Position numbers and translations under genes: made by a program | Shown: positions 8,626 to 16,493 of the stretch, in pieces | Layout: each line of letters starts with the position of its first letter | Position numbering within the stretch: the first letter of the stretch is position 1 | Source of the DNA: Streptomyces rubradiris | Lineage (GTDB): Bacteria; Actinomycetota; Actinomycetes; Streptomycetales; Streptomycetaceae | NCBI RefSeq assembly: GCF_016860525.1 | Contig: NZ_BNEA01000018.1 | Location: forward strand, 83,704 to 147,703 | Direction of reading: 5' to 3' | Length of the DNA: 64,000 nucleotides | Notes under the pieces: generated by a model | The model's database searches: none | What the model saw: the letters and a program-made list of their open reading frames with translations, nothing else | Told to the model about the DNA's origin: nothing

Positions 8626-8779
8626 CGGCCGGCCCGGTGCGGGCGCCCGGCGGGACGGACGGAGCCGGGGGAGAGGGCCGGACGGAGAGCGCTTGCGGCG
8701 GACCCGCGGGCCGGGAGCGTCGCCTCCCTTGCGCCCGGGCCCCGCGAGGGCCCGCCTCGGGCTCCGGCCGCGCCGCCGC

Positions 8780-9469
8780 TCAGGTCGCCACGCGGAGCCG
8801 GCGGACCGTTCCGGCGTCGGCGGGGTGGATCAGACGCATCGACGCGGCCTTGTTGACGGCGTCGAGCCGGCTGACCGCGTTCAGCTTGTCGAAGATGTTG
8901 CTCAGGTGCCGTTTGACGGTGCCCTCCGCTATCCCCAGCTGCACCGCGATCTGACGGTTGCTCAGGGCGGCGGCCGCGTGGGTGAGCACCTCCAGCTCGC
9001 GTGCCGACAGTTCCGGCCCGAGTGCCGGACCGCCGCGCGTGGCGCGCGGCGGCGTCCGGCGCAGCGGCAGCGTCACCGTCTGATAGGAGAGCGCCGAGCG
9101 CTGGCCCCGGACGGCGTCGGCGAGGGTGCCGTAACCGACGCTCTTGTGCAGATAGCCGTGGATGCCCAGATCCAGCAGCCCCTGGACCAACCGCGGTTGC
9201 TCCAGCATGGACAGCACCAGCACCCGGCAGGCCGGGACGCCGTGCAGCAGACGGCTCACGAGGGCTTCGCGGTCGTCCGCCGGCACCATCTGGACATCGA
9301 CGACCACCAGGTCGGGACGGGTACGCGCGATCACGGTGAGCAGTTCGGCCCCCTGACTCGCCTGCCCCACGATGTCGATGCCGGGGTCCGTGTCCAGCAG
9401 CGCGCACAAGGACTCACGCAGCAGCCGCTGCTCGTCTGCGATCACAACGCGTATGGGAGCGTGGGACAT
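8780..9469 (-). CDS. NarL/FixJ-type response regulator (LuxR family)
   Basis: 229 residues: N-terminal receiver (RVVIADEQRLLRESL, phospho-acceptor Asp in DLVVVDVQM, conserved Lys in GYLHKSVG) and C-terminal LuxR HTH (ELSARELEVLTHAAAALSNRQIAVQLGIAEGTVKRHLSNIFDKL). It is a normal-looking phosphorylatable regulator, but no sensor kinase is adjacent, so it may be an orphan. The ATG at 9469 was chosen because the conserved receiver starts there (MSHAPIRVVIA). It lies between the two ATP-grasp units, and the duplicated upstream elements at 8588-8625 and 9785-9822 are plausible binding sites. Confidence 0.92.
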   Translation of the reverse strand: MSHAPIRVVIADEQRLLRESLCALLDTDPGIDIVGQASQGAELLTVIARTRPDLVVVDVQMVPADDREALVSRLLHGVPACRVLVLSMLEQPRLVQGLLDLGIHGYLHKSVGYGTLADAVRGQRSALSYQTVTLPLRRTPPRATRGGPALGPELSARELEVLTHAAAALSNRQIAVQLGIAEGTVKRHLSNIFDKLNAVSRLDAVNKAASMRLIHPADAGTVRRLRVAT

Positions 9470-9912
9470 GGCAGGCAGTACTCCTGTGTCCGGGCCGAGT
9501 GGGTGGGCGGCGCGCCAAGCCTTCGTACGTCTCGGGAAGGGGAGTGCGTGTCGACACCGCGGTGCGTCATGCCGGCCGGGACCGCGGGGCGGATCCGGGC
9601 CGGACAGGACCGGGAACGCTCCGCATCGCGCGTCCACGCTCTCCACGGTGACCCATGAGGGGCCTGCCGGCCGCCTGGGGTGCACCGCAATCACGTTAGC
9701 GGCGTCTCGCAGCCGGGCCTATATGCGCTTTTCACGACGTCGGTGAACACCGCGCGCGGCGGGCCCGCCGGGGCCGGGCCCGGATGTGCCTTTGAGTGTG
9801 CCCGCGTGTGACGGAAGTCGTAGCACCGGCGGCCGGGCGGCGTGCGGCGCCTAGGTTGTGGGCGTCCGCGGGCCGAACGGGGCCCTGAGAGCTACAGGAA
9901 GGAGTGCCGGTG
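9470..9912. other. 443-bp divergent intergenic region
   Basis: This region separates the minus-strand response regulator from the plus-strand ATP-grasp unit. Apart from the shared element at 9785-9822 nothing else could be assigned. No ORF in it looks coding. Confidence 0.5.
9785..9822 (+). promoter_or_regulatory. Shared promoter/operator element, copy B
   Basis: TGTGCCTTTG (9785-9794), 20 nt, AAGTCGTA (9815-9822), then ACCGGC. Its spacing is identical to copy A. It lies 90 bp upstream of the small ORF at 9913, close to the 77-bp distance between copy A and its gene. Confidence 0.65.
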
Positions 9913-10167
9913 ATGCCCTCGGCCCGATCTCCTGTGACGCGAGGACACCGCGGCCACGGCTGCGGTGAGGACGCCTTGGTGCCTCACGGAACGACGAGAC
10001 CGCCGGGGGTGCCGGTCGGCCGGCGCGCCCTCCCGGCCCTGCCCCTGGACCGCGCGGCGGGGCTTTGCCCGCGGTGTGGCGCGCCGGCGCACCGCGCACG
10101 ACCCGGCAGGAGGCCGGCCACACGCTCGGAGCCCGGGAGGAGACCGGTGCTCCCCGTCTCGCCGTGA
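9913..10167 (+). CDS. Small hypothetical protein, possible CxxC zinc-ribbon
   Basis: 84-codon ORF with a strong AGGAAGGAG about 8 bp before the ATG; it ends 35 bp before the ATP-grasp-like gene. I recognise no family. The visible features are a Cys near residue 17, a CPRC pair near residue 57 that could be half of a zinc ribbon, and many Arg/Pro. GC at codon position 3 is about 80%, lower than in the neighbouring genes. Support for coding comes mainly from the ribosome binding site and from the shared promoter element lying 90 bp upstream. It could equally be leader sequence for the downstream gene. Confidence 0.35.
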   Translation: MPSARSPVTRGHRGHGCGEDALVPHGTTRPPGVPVGRRALPALPLDRAAGLCPRCGAPAHRARPGRRPATRSEPGRRPVLPVSP

Positions 10168-10202
10168 CAGCCGCGGCCCGTCAGGAGAAGGAAGCGGACG
10201 GC

Positions 10203-11456
10203 GTGAAGAAGGTCATTGTCCTCGGCGTCGATGCCACCGGCGCCAAGTACGTGCCGCGGGCTCTTCGGTCGGCCGGCTACGAACCGGTGTTCCTCGCCGA
10301 TCCGGACGCCTTCGCCGGCCAGGCCGCGGACCGCCTGAGGGAGTGCGCCTGCTTCCCGGTGGACCCCGACGAGCGGGCCGCGGTCCTGCGCCTGCTGGCC
10401 GAGGAACCCTCGATCACCGAGGACGCCGTCGCCATCACCGGCCTGCACGGCGAGAAGTTCCCGCTGATCGCCGAGATCGCCGCCACCTACGGCCTGCACG
10501 GACCGGACCCGGTGGCCGTACGACTGTCCTCCAAGGGCGAAGTCGCCGCGCTCGTACCGGAGTTCATTCCGCCGACGTTGTGCTTCACAGGGGTTCAGGC
10601 CGCCCGGCTGGCGGTGGACCCGGCCGCCTGCGCGCCGGCGCCCTCCGGGCATGTCCTCAAACCGGCCGGCCAGGCCGTCGCGCGCGGCGCGGCACGGCTG
10701 CGCCGGGGGGCGGGGCCCGTGGACGTGTGGAACGCGGTGGCCGCCACCGGCCTGTCGCGGTACGCCGCCCACCCGTGGGTGCTGCAGGCGGACATCAGCG
10801 GGCCGCTGTTCAGCCTGGAGGGATATGTCTGCGGCGGCCGGACCGTGTTCATCGACTTCGCCCGGCGCGGGCGCGTCGCCTGGTCCGAGGTGAGCAGCCT
10901 GCTGCCCGCCGAACGGCGGCTGCCGAGGGGAGCGGAGGAACGCTGCAAGACGGCCGTGGTCACGCTGGTCGAGCGCTCCGGGCTCGGCCAGGGCTACTTC
11001 CACTGCGAGTTCCTCTTCGACGACGGGCGGCCGTACCTCATCGACGCCGACATCGGACACCTCGGCCGGACCGCCGTCGTCGAGCAGCTCGCCCTCTCCC
11101 ACGGCCTGGACCCCGCCGGGATCCTCGCCCATGTGCTCCTCCTCGGCCTGCCGGCCGTCGGCGTCGGCCCCGGACCCGCCTACCGTCCCCAGGGCAGCGG
11201 CAGCTCCACCCTGTCCTACTACTACGGCATCGAAACGGGCGGGCGCATCCTCTCGGTGACCGTGCCGGAAGGCGGACGCTGCCTGCACACCCAGGTCGTG
11301 CCGGACGGCGCCCGGGTGAGCCCCGTGGGTTGCGGCGACGCCGGCCGGGTGGGCATGCTCACCGGTCCGGCCAGCGACGTGGCACGCGAGATCGGCACCG
11401 TCGTCGTGCACACCACCGACGGCCCCCGCCGTGCCGCCTGGGTGGCGCCGACATGA
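10203..11456 (+). CDS. Divergent ATP-grasp-like protein
   Basis: 417 residues. The N-terminus KKVIVLGVDATGAKYVPRALRSAGYEPVFL resembles the pre-ATP-grasp Rossmann fold. The middle has the ATP-grasp pattern GYFHCEFLFDDGRPYLIDADIGHLGRT, where the usual E-x-N Mg motif appears as D-x-D, so metal binding may differ. A C-terminal region (about 330-417) resembles cap domains of amino acid ligases. The GTG at 10203 follows AGGAGAAGGAAG. It is probably an amide- or ester-forming ligase, or a non-catalytic homologue. It heads a plus-strand series with aspartokinase and the MBL-fold hydrolase. Confidence 0.7.
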   Translation: MKKVIVLGVDATGAKYVPRALRSAGYEPVFLADPDAFAGQAADRLRECACFPVDPDERAAVLRLLAEEPSITEDAVAITGLHGEKFPLIAEIAATYGLHGPDPVAVRLSSKGEVAALVPEFIPPTLCFTGVQAARLAVDPAACAPAPSGHVLKPAGQAVARGAARLRRGAGPVDVWNAVAATGLSRYAAHPWVLQADISGPLFSLEGYVCGGRTVFIDFARRGRVAWSEVSSLLPAERRLPRGAEERCKTAVVTLVERSGLGQGYFHCEFLFDDGRPYLIDADIGHLGRTAVVEQLALSHGLDPAGILAHVLLLGLPAVGVGPGPAYRPQGSGSSTLSYYYGIETGGRILSVTVPEGGRCLHTQVVPDGARVSPVGCGDAGRVGMLTGPASDVAREIGTVVVHTTDGPRRAAWVAPT

Positions 11457-11698
11457 GCGGCGAGCGTGCGGTCCCGCCCGGCGGCCCGACGGTCCGCGCC
11501 GCCCGCTGCACCCGGAGCGGGCCGTACCCGTTGCGCGCCGGGCGGCCGGCGGCCCGGCTCCCGTCACTTCTCCACCGGCCTGTGCCGTCGCGGTCCGGCC
11601 GTCTTCCACCGCTGGTCCGATGCCCAGGCGCACACCGCCGATACCGCGTCGGCGGCCCGGTGCACGGCCGACTCCGCAACCTGACAGGAAGGGACATC

Positions 11699-13015
11699 GT
11701 GGCAGCCGCACCCTCCACCCCCCAGCGCCCCGCCGCCGGTCCGCGGCCGGTCCGCGTCCTCAAATTCGGCGGGACCTCGATGGGGACGACCCCTGAAGCG
11801 CTCGCCCGGATCGCGCGCATCGTGGCCTCGGTCCACCGGCACAGCGACGTCGCGGTGGTCGTCTCCGCCCGCGGTGACGCCACCGACCGGCTCATCGAGG
11901 AGGCACACAGCGCGAGCGCGACACCCCCCGCCCGTGAACTGGACCAGCTGATGGCCACAGGAGAGGCCCGCTCCGCCGCCCTGCTCGCCATCGCCCTCGA
12001 CGAACTCCGCGTCCCCGCCGTCTCCCTGCTCGGGGGCCAGGCAGGGTTCACCGTGTCCGGCAGACACACCGACGGGCGCATCCAGGACATCGCCACCGCA
12101 CGGCTGCGCCAGATCCTGGCCCGCGGGGAGGTGGCCGTCGTGGCCGGTTTCCAGGGGGTGAACGAGGCCGGTGACGTCGTCACCCTGGGCCGGGGCGGTT
12201 CGGACACCTCCGCCGTGGCCCTGGCCGTGGCGCTCGGCGCCGCCGTGTGCGAGATCTACACGGACGTCGACGGCGTCTTCTCGGCCGACCCGCGCGTCGT
12301 GCCGCAGGCGCACCTCATCCCGGTCATCCGCAACAGCGTCATGTCGGAGATGGCCCAGTCCGGCGCCCGCGTCCTGCACCCGCGCTCCGTGGAGCTCTCC
12401 GGCCGCGCGGGTGTCAGCCTGCACGTACGCAGCACCTTCAGTCAACGCCAGGGGACCGTCGTGGTCCCCGACCAGGAGGGAGCGGAAACCGCCATGGTCG
12501 AATCCCCGGGATCCGTGACAGCCGTCACCCACGAGCCGGGCAGCGCCCGGGTCACCGTCGTCGGCGTGGGCCCGGACGCCCCGCCGCCGGGGACGGAGGT
12601 CCTCGTCCTGCTGGCCGGCGCGTCGGTGCCGGTCGACATGATGACCCGGTTCGCCGACGCGTCCGGGCGGCACGGATGGGCCTTCACCGTGCCGGCCGCG
12701 GACGTCGCCACCGTGACCGGTCTGCTCGCGTCCCCGTCCCGCAAGGTGACGGTCGACCCGGCGGTGGCCAAGGTGTCGGTCGTCGGTGCCGGTCTGCTGA
12801 GCGACCCCCGGGTCCTCGGCCGCGCGCTGGACGCCCTGCTCGCCGTGGGGACCGAGCCGCTGGCTCTGACCACGTCGCGCAGCCGCATCTCCGTGATGGT
12901 GGCCGAGGCGGACTGTGCGGGCGCCGTGGCCGCCCTGCACGAGGAGTTCCTTCCCGCGCCCGGGTCGCCCGGTGCGGCGCACCGGCCGACGGTCGCGGTC
13001 GGCTCGCCCGCCTGA
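11699..13015 (+). CDS. Aspartate kinase
   Basis: 438-residue aspartokinase that phosphorylates L-aspartate as the first step to lysine, threonine, methionine and diaminopimelate. The N-terminal kinase domain shows VLKFGGTSMGT, VVSARGDATDRL, LGRGGSDTSAVALA and EIYTDVDGVFSADPR. Two ACT-like regulatory repeats follow (about 285-420). The GTG at 11699 follows AGGAAGGG. A pathway copy of aspartokinase next to ATP-grasp genes implies supply of an aspartate-derived amino acid for the product, possibly the one loaded on the carrier proteins at 21325/24253. Loss of feedback inhibition is common for such copies but was not checked. Confidence 0.94.
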   Translation: MAAAPSTPQRPAAGPRPVRVLKFGGTSMGTTPEALARIARIVASVHRHSDVAVVVSARGDATDRLIEEAHSASATPPARELDQLMATGEARSAALLAIALDELRVPAVSLLGGQAGFTVSGRHTDGRIQDIATARLRQILARGEVAVVAGFQGVNEAGDVVTLGRGGSDTSAVALAVALGAAVCEIYTDVDGVFSADPRVVPQAHLIPVIRNSVMSEMAQSGARVLHPRSVELSGRAGVSLHVRSTFSQRQGTVVVPDQEGAETAMVESPGSVTAVTHEPGSARVTVVGVGPDAPPPGTEVLVLLAGASVPVDMMTRFADASGRHGWAFTVPAADVATVTGLLASPSRKVTVDPAVAKVSVVGAGLLSDPRVLGRALDALLAVGTEPLALTTSRSRISVMVAEADCAGAVAALHEEFLPAPGSPGAAHRPTVAVGSPA

Positions 13016-13167
13016 CCCGGACGCGCCGAGGCCTGACAGGCGGGGCTGCCCGCGCGGGCGTGCGCGGCCGCAGACCGAGGCAACGGACGACGGCACCCGC
13101 GCAACTGTTCGCCGCACATGTCCAGCAGCTTTGCGTGTTTTTCGCCCGTCACGGAAAGGGACCCTTC

Positions 13168-14118
13168 ATGACCCAGCCGAATCTGTCGCGCACCGGGCGG
13201 TGCCGCCTGTCGGCACCGTTCGAGCCACGCACGACCGAGATCGCCGACGGCGTCTACGCCTACACGTCCGCCGGCGACGGCAGGTGCCCGAGCAACGCCG
13301 GCGTCATCACGGGCCCCGACGGGGTGACGATCGTCGACACGGTCGCGCCCCGGGCGCGCGCTCAGGATCTGCGCGCCTTCGTGGACGACCTGGGGGCGGG
13401 CCCGGTCCGTGTCGTCGTCAACACCCACCACCACGTCGACCACACCCTGGGCAACGCCGTCTTCCCCGGTGCCGCCGTCGTGGCGCACGTACTGGCGCGC
13501 AGCGAGATGGCGGAGTCCGCTCTGGCGCTGGCCCGGCTGTGGCCGGGCGGCGAACGGGACGAGGTCCGCCTCGTCCCGCCGTCGGTCACCTTCGACGAAC
13601 GCCTCACGCTGTACAGCGGCGACCGCCGCGTCGAACTCGTCTACTGCGGACCGGCGCACACGACCAACGACGTGGTGGCGTGGCTGCCGGAGGACCGGGT
13701 GCTGTTCACCGGTGACATCGTGCTGTCCGGGGTCACCCCGTGCACCGTGACGGGATCGGTGGAGGGAACGCTGCGGGCCGTCGCGCGGCTGCGGGCGTTC
13801 GGCGCCCGTACGGTCGTGTGCGGGCGCGGTCCCCTACGCGGCTCGGACGTCTTCGACGAGACGGAGGCGTACCTGCGCTGGGTGCAGGCCGTCGCCATGG
13901 AGGGCTGGCGGCGGGGACTGACACCGCTGCAGACCGCCGAGGAGGCGGCGCCCGGCCCGTTCGGTCACCTCAACGCCCCCGAACGCCTCGTGGGCAACCT
14001 CTACCGTGCCTTCGCCGAACTCGACGGAGGTGCCCTGGGGCGGTCGCTGGAACTGCCCCGGGTCTTCGAGGAGACGGCACGGTTCCGCGAAGGCGCGGGC
14101 CCCGCCTGCCTGGCCTGA
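13168..14118 (+). CDS. Metallo-beta-lactamase-fold hydrolase
   Basis: 316-residue MBL-fold protein with the metal motif NTHHHVDHTLGN (about residues 88-99), a further His in CGPAHTTND and the bridging Asp in VLFTGDIVLSG, so the dinuclear Zn/Fe site looks intact. The C-terminal 100 residues resemble the helical tail of small-molecule hydrolases and thioesterase-like MBL proteins, not beta-lactamases. In biosynthetic clusters these act as thioesterases, lactonases or oxygenases. The ATG at 13168 follows GGAAAGGG. It lies downstream of aspartokinase with a 152-bp gap. Its substrate is unknown. Confidence 0.82.
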   Translation: MTQPNLSRTGRCRLSAPFEPRTTEIADGVYAYTSAGDGRCPSNAGVITGPDGVTIVDTVAPRARAQDLRAFVDDLGAGPVRVVVNTHHHVDHTLGNAVFPGAAVVAHVLARSEMAESALALARLWPGGERDEVRLVPPSVTFDERLTLYSGDRRVELVYCGPAHTTNDVVAWLPEDRVLFTGDIVLSGVTPCTVTGSVEGTLRAVARLRAFGARTVVCGRGPLRGSDVFDETEAYLRWVQAVAMEGWRRGLTPLQTAEEAAPGPFGHLNAPERLVGNLYRAFAELDGGALGRSLELPRVFEETARFREGAGPACLA

Positions 14119-14153
14119 AACCGGGCGCCGCCCGGCGGGCCTCCCCTGGTCCA

Positions 14154-14178
14154 TTGACAAAACCGCTCGGTTGGTTTT
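14154..14178. promoter_or_regulatory. Promoter with ARE-like operator 5
   Basis: A consensus -35 TTGACA (14154-14159) is followed directly by AAACCG-CTCGGT-TGGTTT (14160-14177), which fills the space where the -35/-10 spacer should be. The inner ACCG-CT-CGGT is also a perfect palindrome. It is about 95 bp upstream of the hydroxylase start, and receptor binding would block RNA polymerase. Confidence 0.7.
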
Positions 14179-14272
14179 CTGTGGCTGCGTCGGCGCAGCC
14201 CACACCGTCCGAGCGTCCTCAGCGAGCACCTCTCCCACCAGAACACTCAGCCATCCGATGGAAGGAACAGAC

Positions 14273-15274
14273 GTGTCCGTTGAAGCGATCGCCGATGCGC
14301 AGGCAGGTATCCCCGACGTGGTCCGGCTGCTGCCGTCGTTCGACGCCGACGCCTTGGTCCGCGACGTCCGGGCGCTGCGCACCCGGCAGGCCGCCGACTG
14401 GAAGCTGCAGAAGACCTTCGTCACCGAGGACCACCTCGTCGAGACCGAACTCGACTGGCACATCATGCCGTTGCGCAGCACCGGCGGCGACAAGACGCGC
14501 ACCGACCCCGGCGGCCCCGGCCTGCTGCCCTTCGCCGACACCTCCCACGCCGACCTCGCGCCGAATCTGCGCGCCGTGATGCGGACGATTCCGTCCCCGC
14601 TGCGCGCGGTGCGTCTCATGGCGCTGGGCCCGAACACCTACGGCCCCGACCACTTCGACAACAAGTACGGGCTCACCTGGGGCATCGCGCGGCTGCACGT
14701 GCCGGTGATCACCCTGCCCGAGGCCAAGCTGTTCATCGAGCAGGTGCCCTATGTGTGGGAGGCGGGCGCGCTGTGGTTCGGCAACTTCGCCCGCACCCAC
14801 CGGATCGAGAACAGCGGCCGTACCCACCGGGTGCACTTCGTGCTGGACGTGCAGGTGACCGAGGCGCTCTTCGACCTCTTCCCGGCCGAGGTCCGCGCCG
14901 AGCTGCCCTTCGACAGAATCCTGATCAACCGTGCCGAGCAGCCGCTCACACCGGCTCCGCTGCACCAGGTCGCCTTCGAGGTGCCGAAGTCGTTCACCGA
15001 CTGGGAGGAGGAGGACGGACAGTTCCTCACCGCCCAGGCGACGGTCCCGGCCGAGATCAGGGCACACGACGACGGCCTCGTCATGTACTACGCCGGCGAG
15101 CCCTACGCCGGTCTGGTGCACGTCGGGGACAACGAGTTCCGCTTCCAGGGCTGGACCGACGAACGTACCGTCCAGGTCGTCGAGGACGCCGGGCAGCGCC
15201 GGGTCGTCCTGCGTACCCGGGTCGGCGGCCGGGTCAGGACGCTGGCGGTCACCGCCGTGTCCGCCGGCATCTGA
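14273..15274 (+). CDS. Aspartyl/asparaginyl beta-hydroxylase-like Fe(II)/2-oxoglutarate oxygenase
   Basis: 333 residues with the Asp/Asn beta-hydroxylase double-stranded beta-helix at about 110-210: GPNTYGPDHFDNKYGLTWGIARLHVPV, then LWFGNFARTHRIENSGRTHRVHFVLDV, which supplies the second metal His and the 2-oxoglutarate-binding Arg. This fold hydroxylates free or carrier-bound amino acids at beta or ring carbons. A second, unrecognised domain of about 100 residues follows. The GTG at 14273 is preferred over the ATG at 14258 because GGAAGGA lies 6 bp before it. It is the first gene after ARE-like operator 5 and heads a run with the acyltransferase-like and exporter genes. The substrate may be an aspartate-family residue. 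Confidence 0.8.
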   Translation: MSVEAIADAQAGIPDVVRLLPSFDADALVRDVRALRTRQAADWKLQKTFVTEDHLVETELDWHIMPLRSTGGDKTRTDPGGPGLLPFADTSHADLAPNLRAVMRTIPSPLRAVRLMALGPNTYGPDHFDNKYGLTWGIARLHVPVITLPEAKLFIEQVPYVWEAGALWFGNFARTHRIENSGRTHRVHFVLDVQVTEALFDLFPAEVRAELPFDRILINRAEQPLTPAPLHQVAFEVPKSFTDWEEEDGQFLTAQATVPAEIRAHDDGLVMYYAGEPYAGLVHVGDNEFRFQGWTDERTVQVVEDAGQRRVVLRTRVGGRVRTLAVTAVSAGI

Positions 15275-15296
15275 AGCACCGCAGCGGAGGGTGATG

Positions 15297-16493
15297 ATGA
15301 GCACGACTGCGCACACGCGCCGGCCGGCCGGTTTCGGCTCCCCGACCGAAGGGCTCGGTACCGAGGAGTGGGACCGGCTGGCGGGCGAACACCTCTACGC
15401 CTGCAGCGGGTGGCTGGACTTCTGTGTCCATGACCCGGGAGGACGCACACTCACCGGGAACGTGCACGCCCGGCTGCCCGGCGGCGGCGTCGCGGCCGTG
15501 CCGGTCACCGCCGTCTGGGAGGAGAACAACGGCTTCTACCAGTGGAACCGGCTGCTGGAACGGGCCGGTCTGGCCGCGGCGTCCCCGCAGGGACTGCTCG
15601 TCGGGCCGCGCCGCGGCTACCAGACCGACCTGTTGATCAGCGAGGGCACGGACCGCGTCGAAGGGGCGGCGGCCCTGCTCGGCGAACTCGCCGCGCTGCG
15701 CGAGCGGTCGGCGGCGGACCGCCTCTTCGACGACAGCAGGCCCGACCGGATCCAGTGCTACGGCATGTTCCTCAACAGCGCCGACGTACGGGCGCTGCGT
15801 GCGGCGGGGGTCCGCGCGGAACCGGTCCTGTGCGCCGCCGACGCGTGGATCCGCACCGAGGGCGGCGACTGGGACGGCTGGATGCGCACCCTGCCGTCCA
15901 AGCGGCGCGGCGAGCTGATCCGGCGGGACCAGCGGCGCTTCGAAGCCGCCGGCTACCGGTTCATCGAGAAGCCGCTGGCGGAGTGCTACCAGGAGGCGGC
16001 CCTGATGTCCCAGGGCACGCAGGCCCGCTACGGGCAGCCGGCGGACGTCGGGGTGCTCGCCGAGTCGCTGCGGGTCCAGGCCGAGGCCATGGGAGACGCG
16101 GCCCGGGTGCTGATGTGCGCCCGCGACGGCGAGGACCCCGTGGGCTTCCTGCTGTTCTACCGCTGGGGGAAGTCGACCTTCCTCAAGGGCGCCGGATTCC
16201 ACTACGACCGCCTGGTCGGCGTCGCCGAGTACTTCAACCTCGTCTACTACGAACCCGTCCGGGACGCGCTGCGCCACGGACGGCGGTGGCTGCACGCCGG
16301 TATCGCCTCCACCGACACCAAGGCCATGCGCGGCGCCGAGGTGCGCCCCCTGTGGATGCTCGACGTGTTCGGCGACGGCGGTCAGAACGCGGCGATCCGC
16401 GCCTACAACGCCGCCCAGCTGCGCGAACTCACCGAGTCCTCCACCGCGGTGGCCAAGGCGGTCGTGGAGGACGACTGGCTGGAGTTCTGTTGA
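15297..16493 (+). CDS. GNAT/FemAB-like N-acyltransferase homologue
   Basis: 398 residues. The arrangement resembles FemAB-like or peptidoglycan-biosynthesis-type double-GNAT proteins: an N-terminal half with YQWNRLLERAG and YQTDLLISEG, and a C-terminal GNAT-like half with MRTLPSKRRGELIRRDQRRFEAAGYRF, VGFLLFYRWGKSTFLKGAGFHYDR and YFNLVYYEPVRDALRHGRRWLHAG. Relatives transfer aminoacyl groups from tRNA or acyl groups from carriers to amines. GGAGG lies 6 bp before the ATG at 15297 (an ATG at 15294 is also possible). Its 3' end overlaps the exporter start by 4 bp. The function assigned is a guess at superfamily level. Confidence 0.6.
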   Translation: MSTTAHTRRPAGFGSPTEGLGTEEWDRLAGEHLYACSGWLDFCVHDPGGRTLTGNVHARLPGGGVAAVPVTAVWEENNGFYQWNRLLERAGLAAASPQGLLVGPRRGYQTDLLISEGTDRVEGAAALLGELAALRERSAADRLFDDSRPDRIQCYGMFLNSADVRALRAAGVRAEPVLCAADAWIRTEGGDWDGWMRTLPSKRRGELIRRDQRRFEAAGYRFIEKPLAECYQEAALMSQGTQARYGQPADVGVLAESLRVQAEAMGDAARVLMCARDGEDPVGFLLFYRWGKSTFLKGAGFHYDRLVGVAEYFNLVYYEPVRDALRHGRRWLHAGIASTDTKAMRGAEVRPLWMLDVFGDGGQNAAIRAYNAAQLRELTESSTAVAKAVVEDDWLEFC

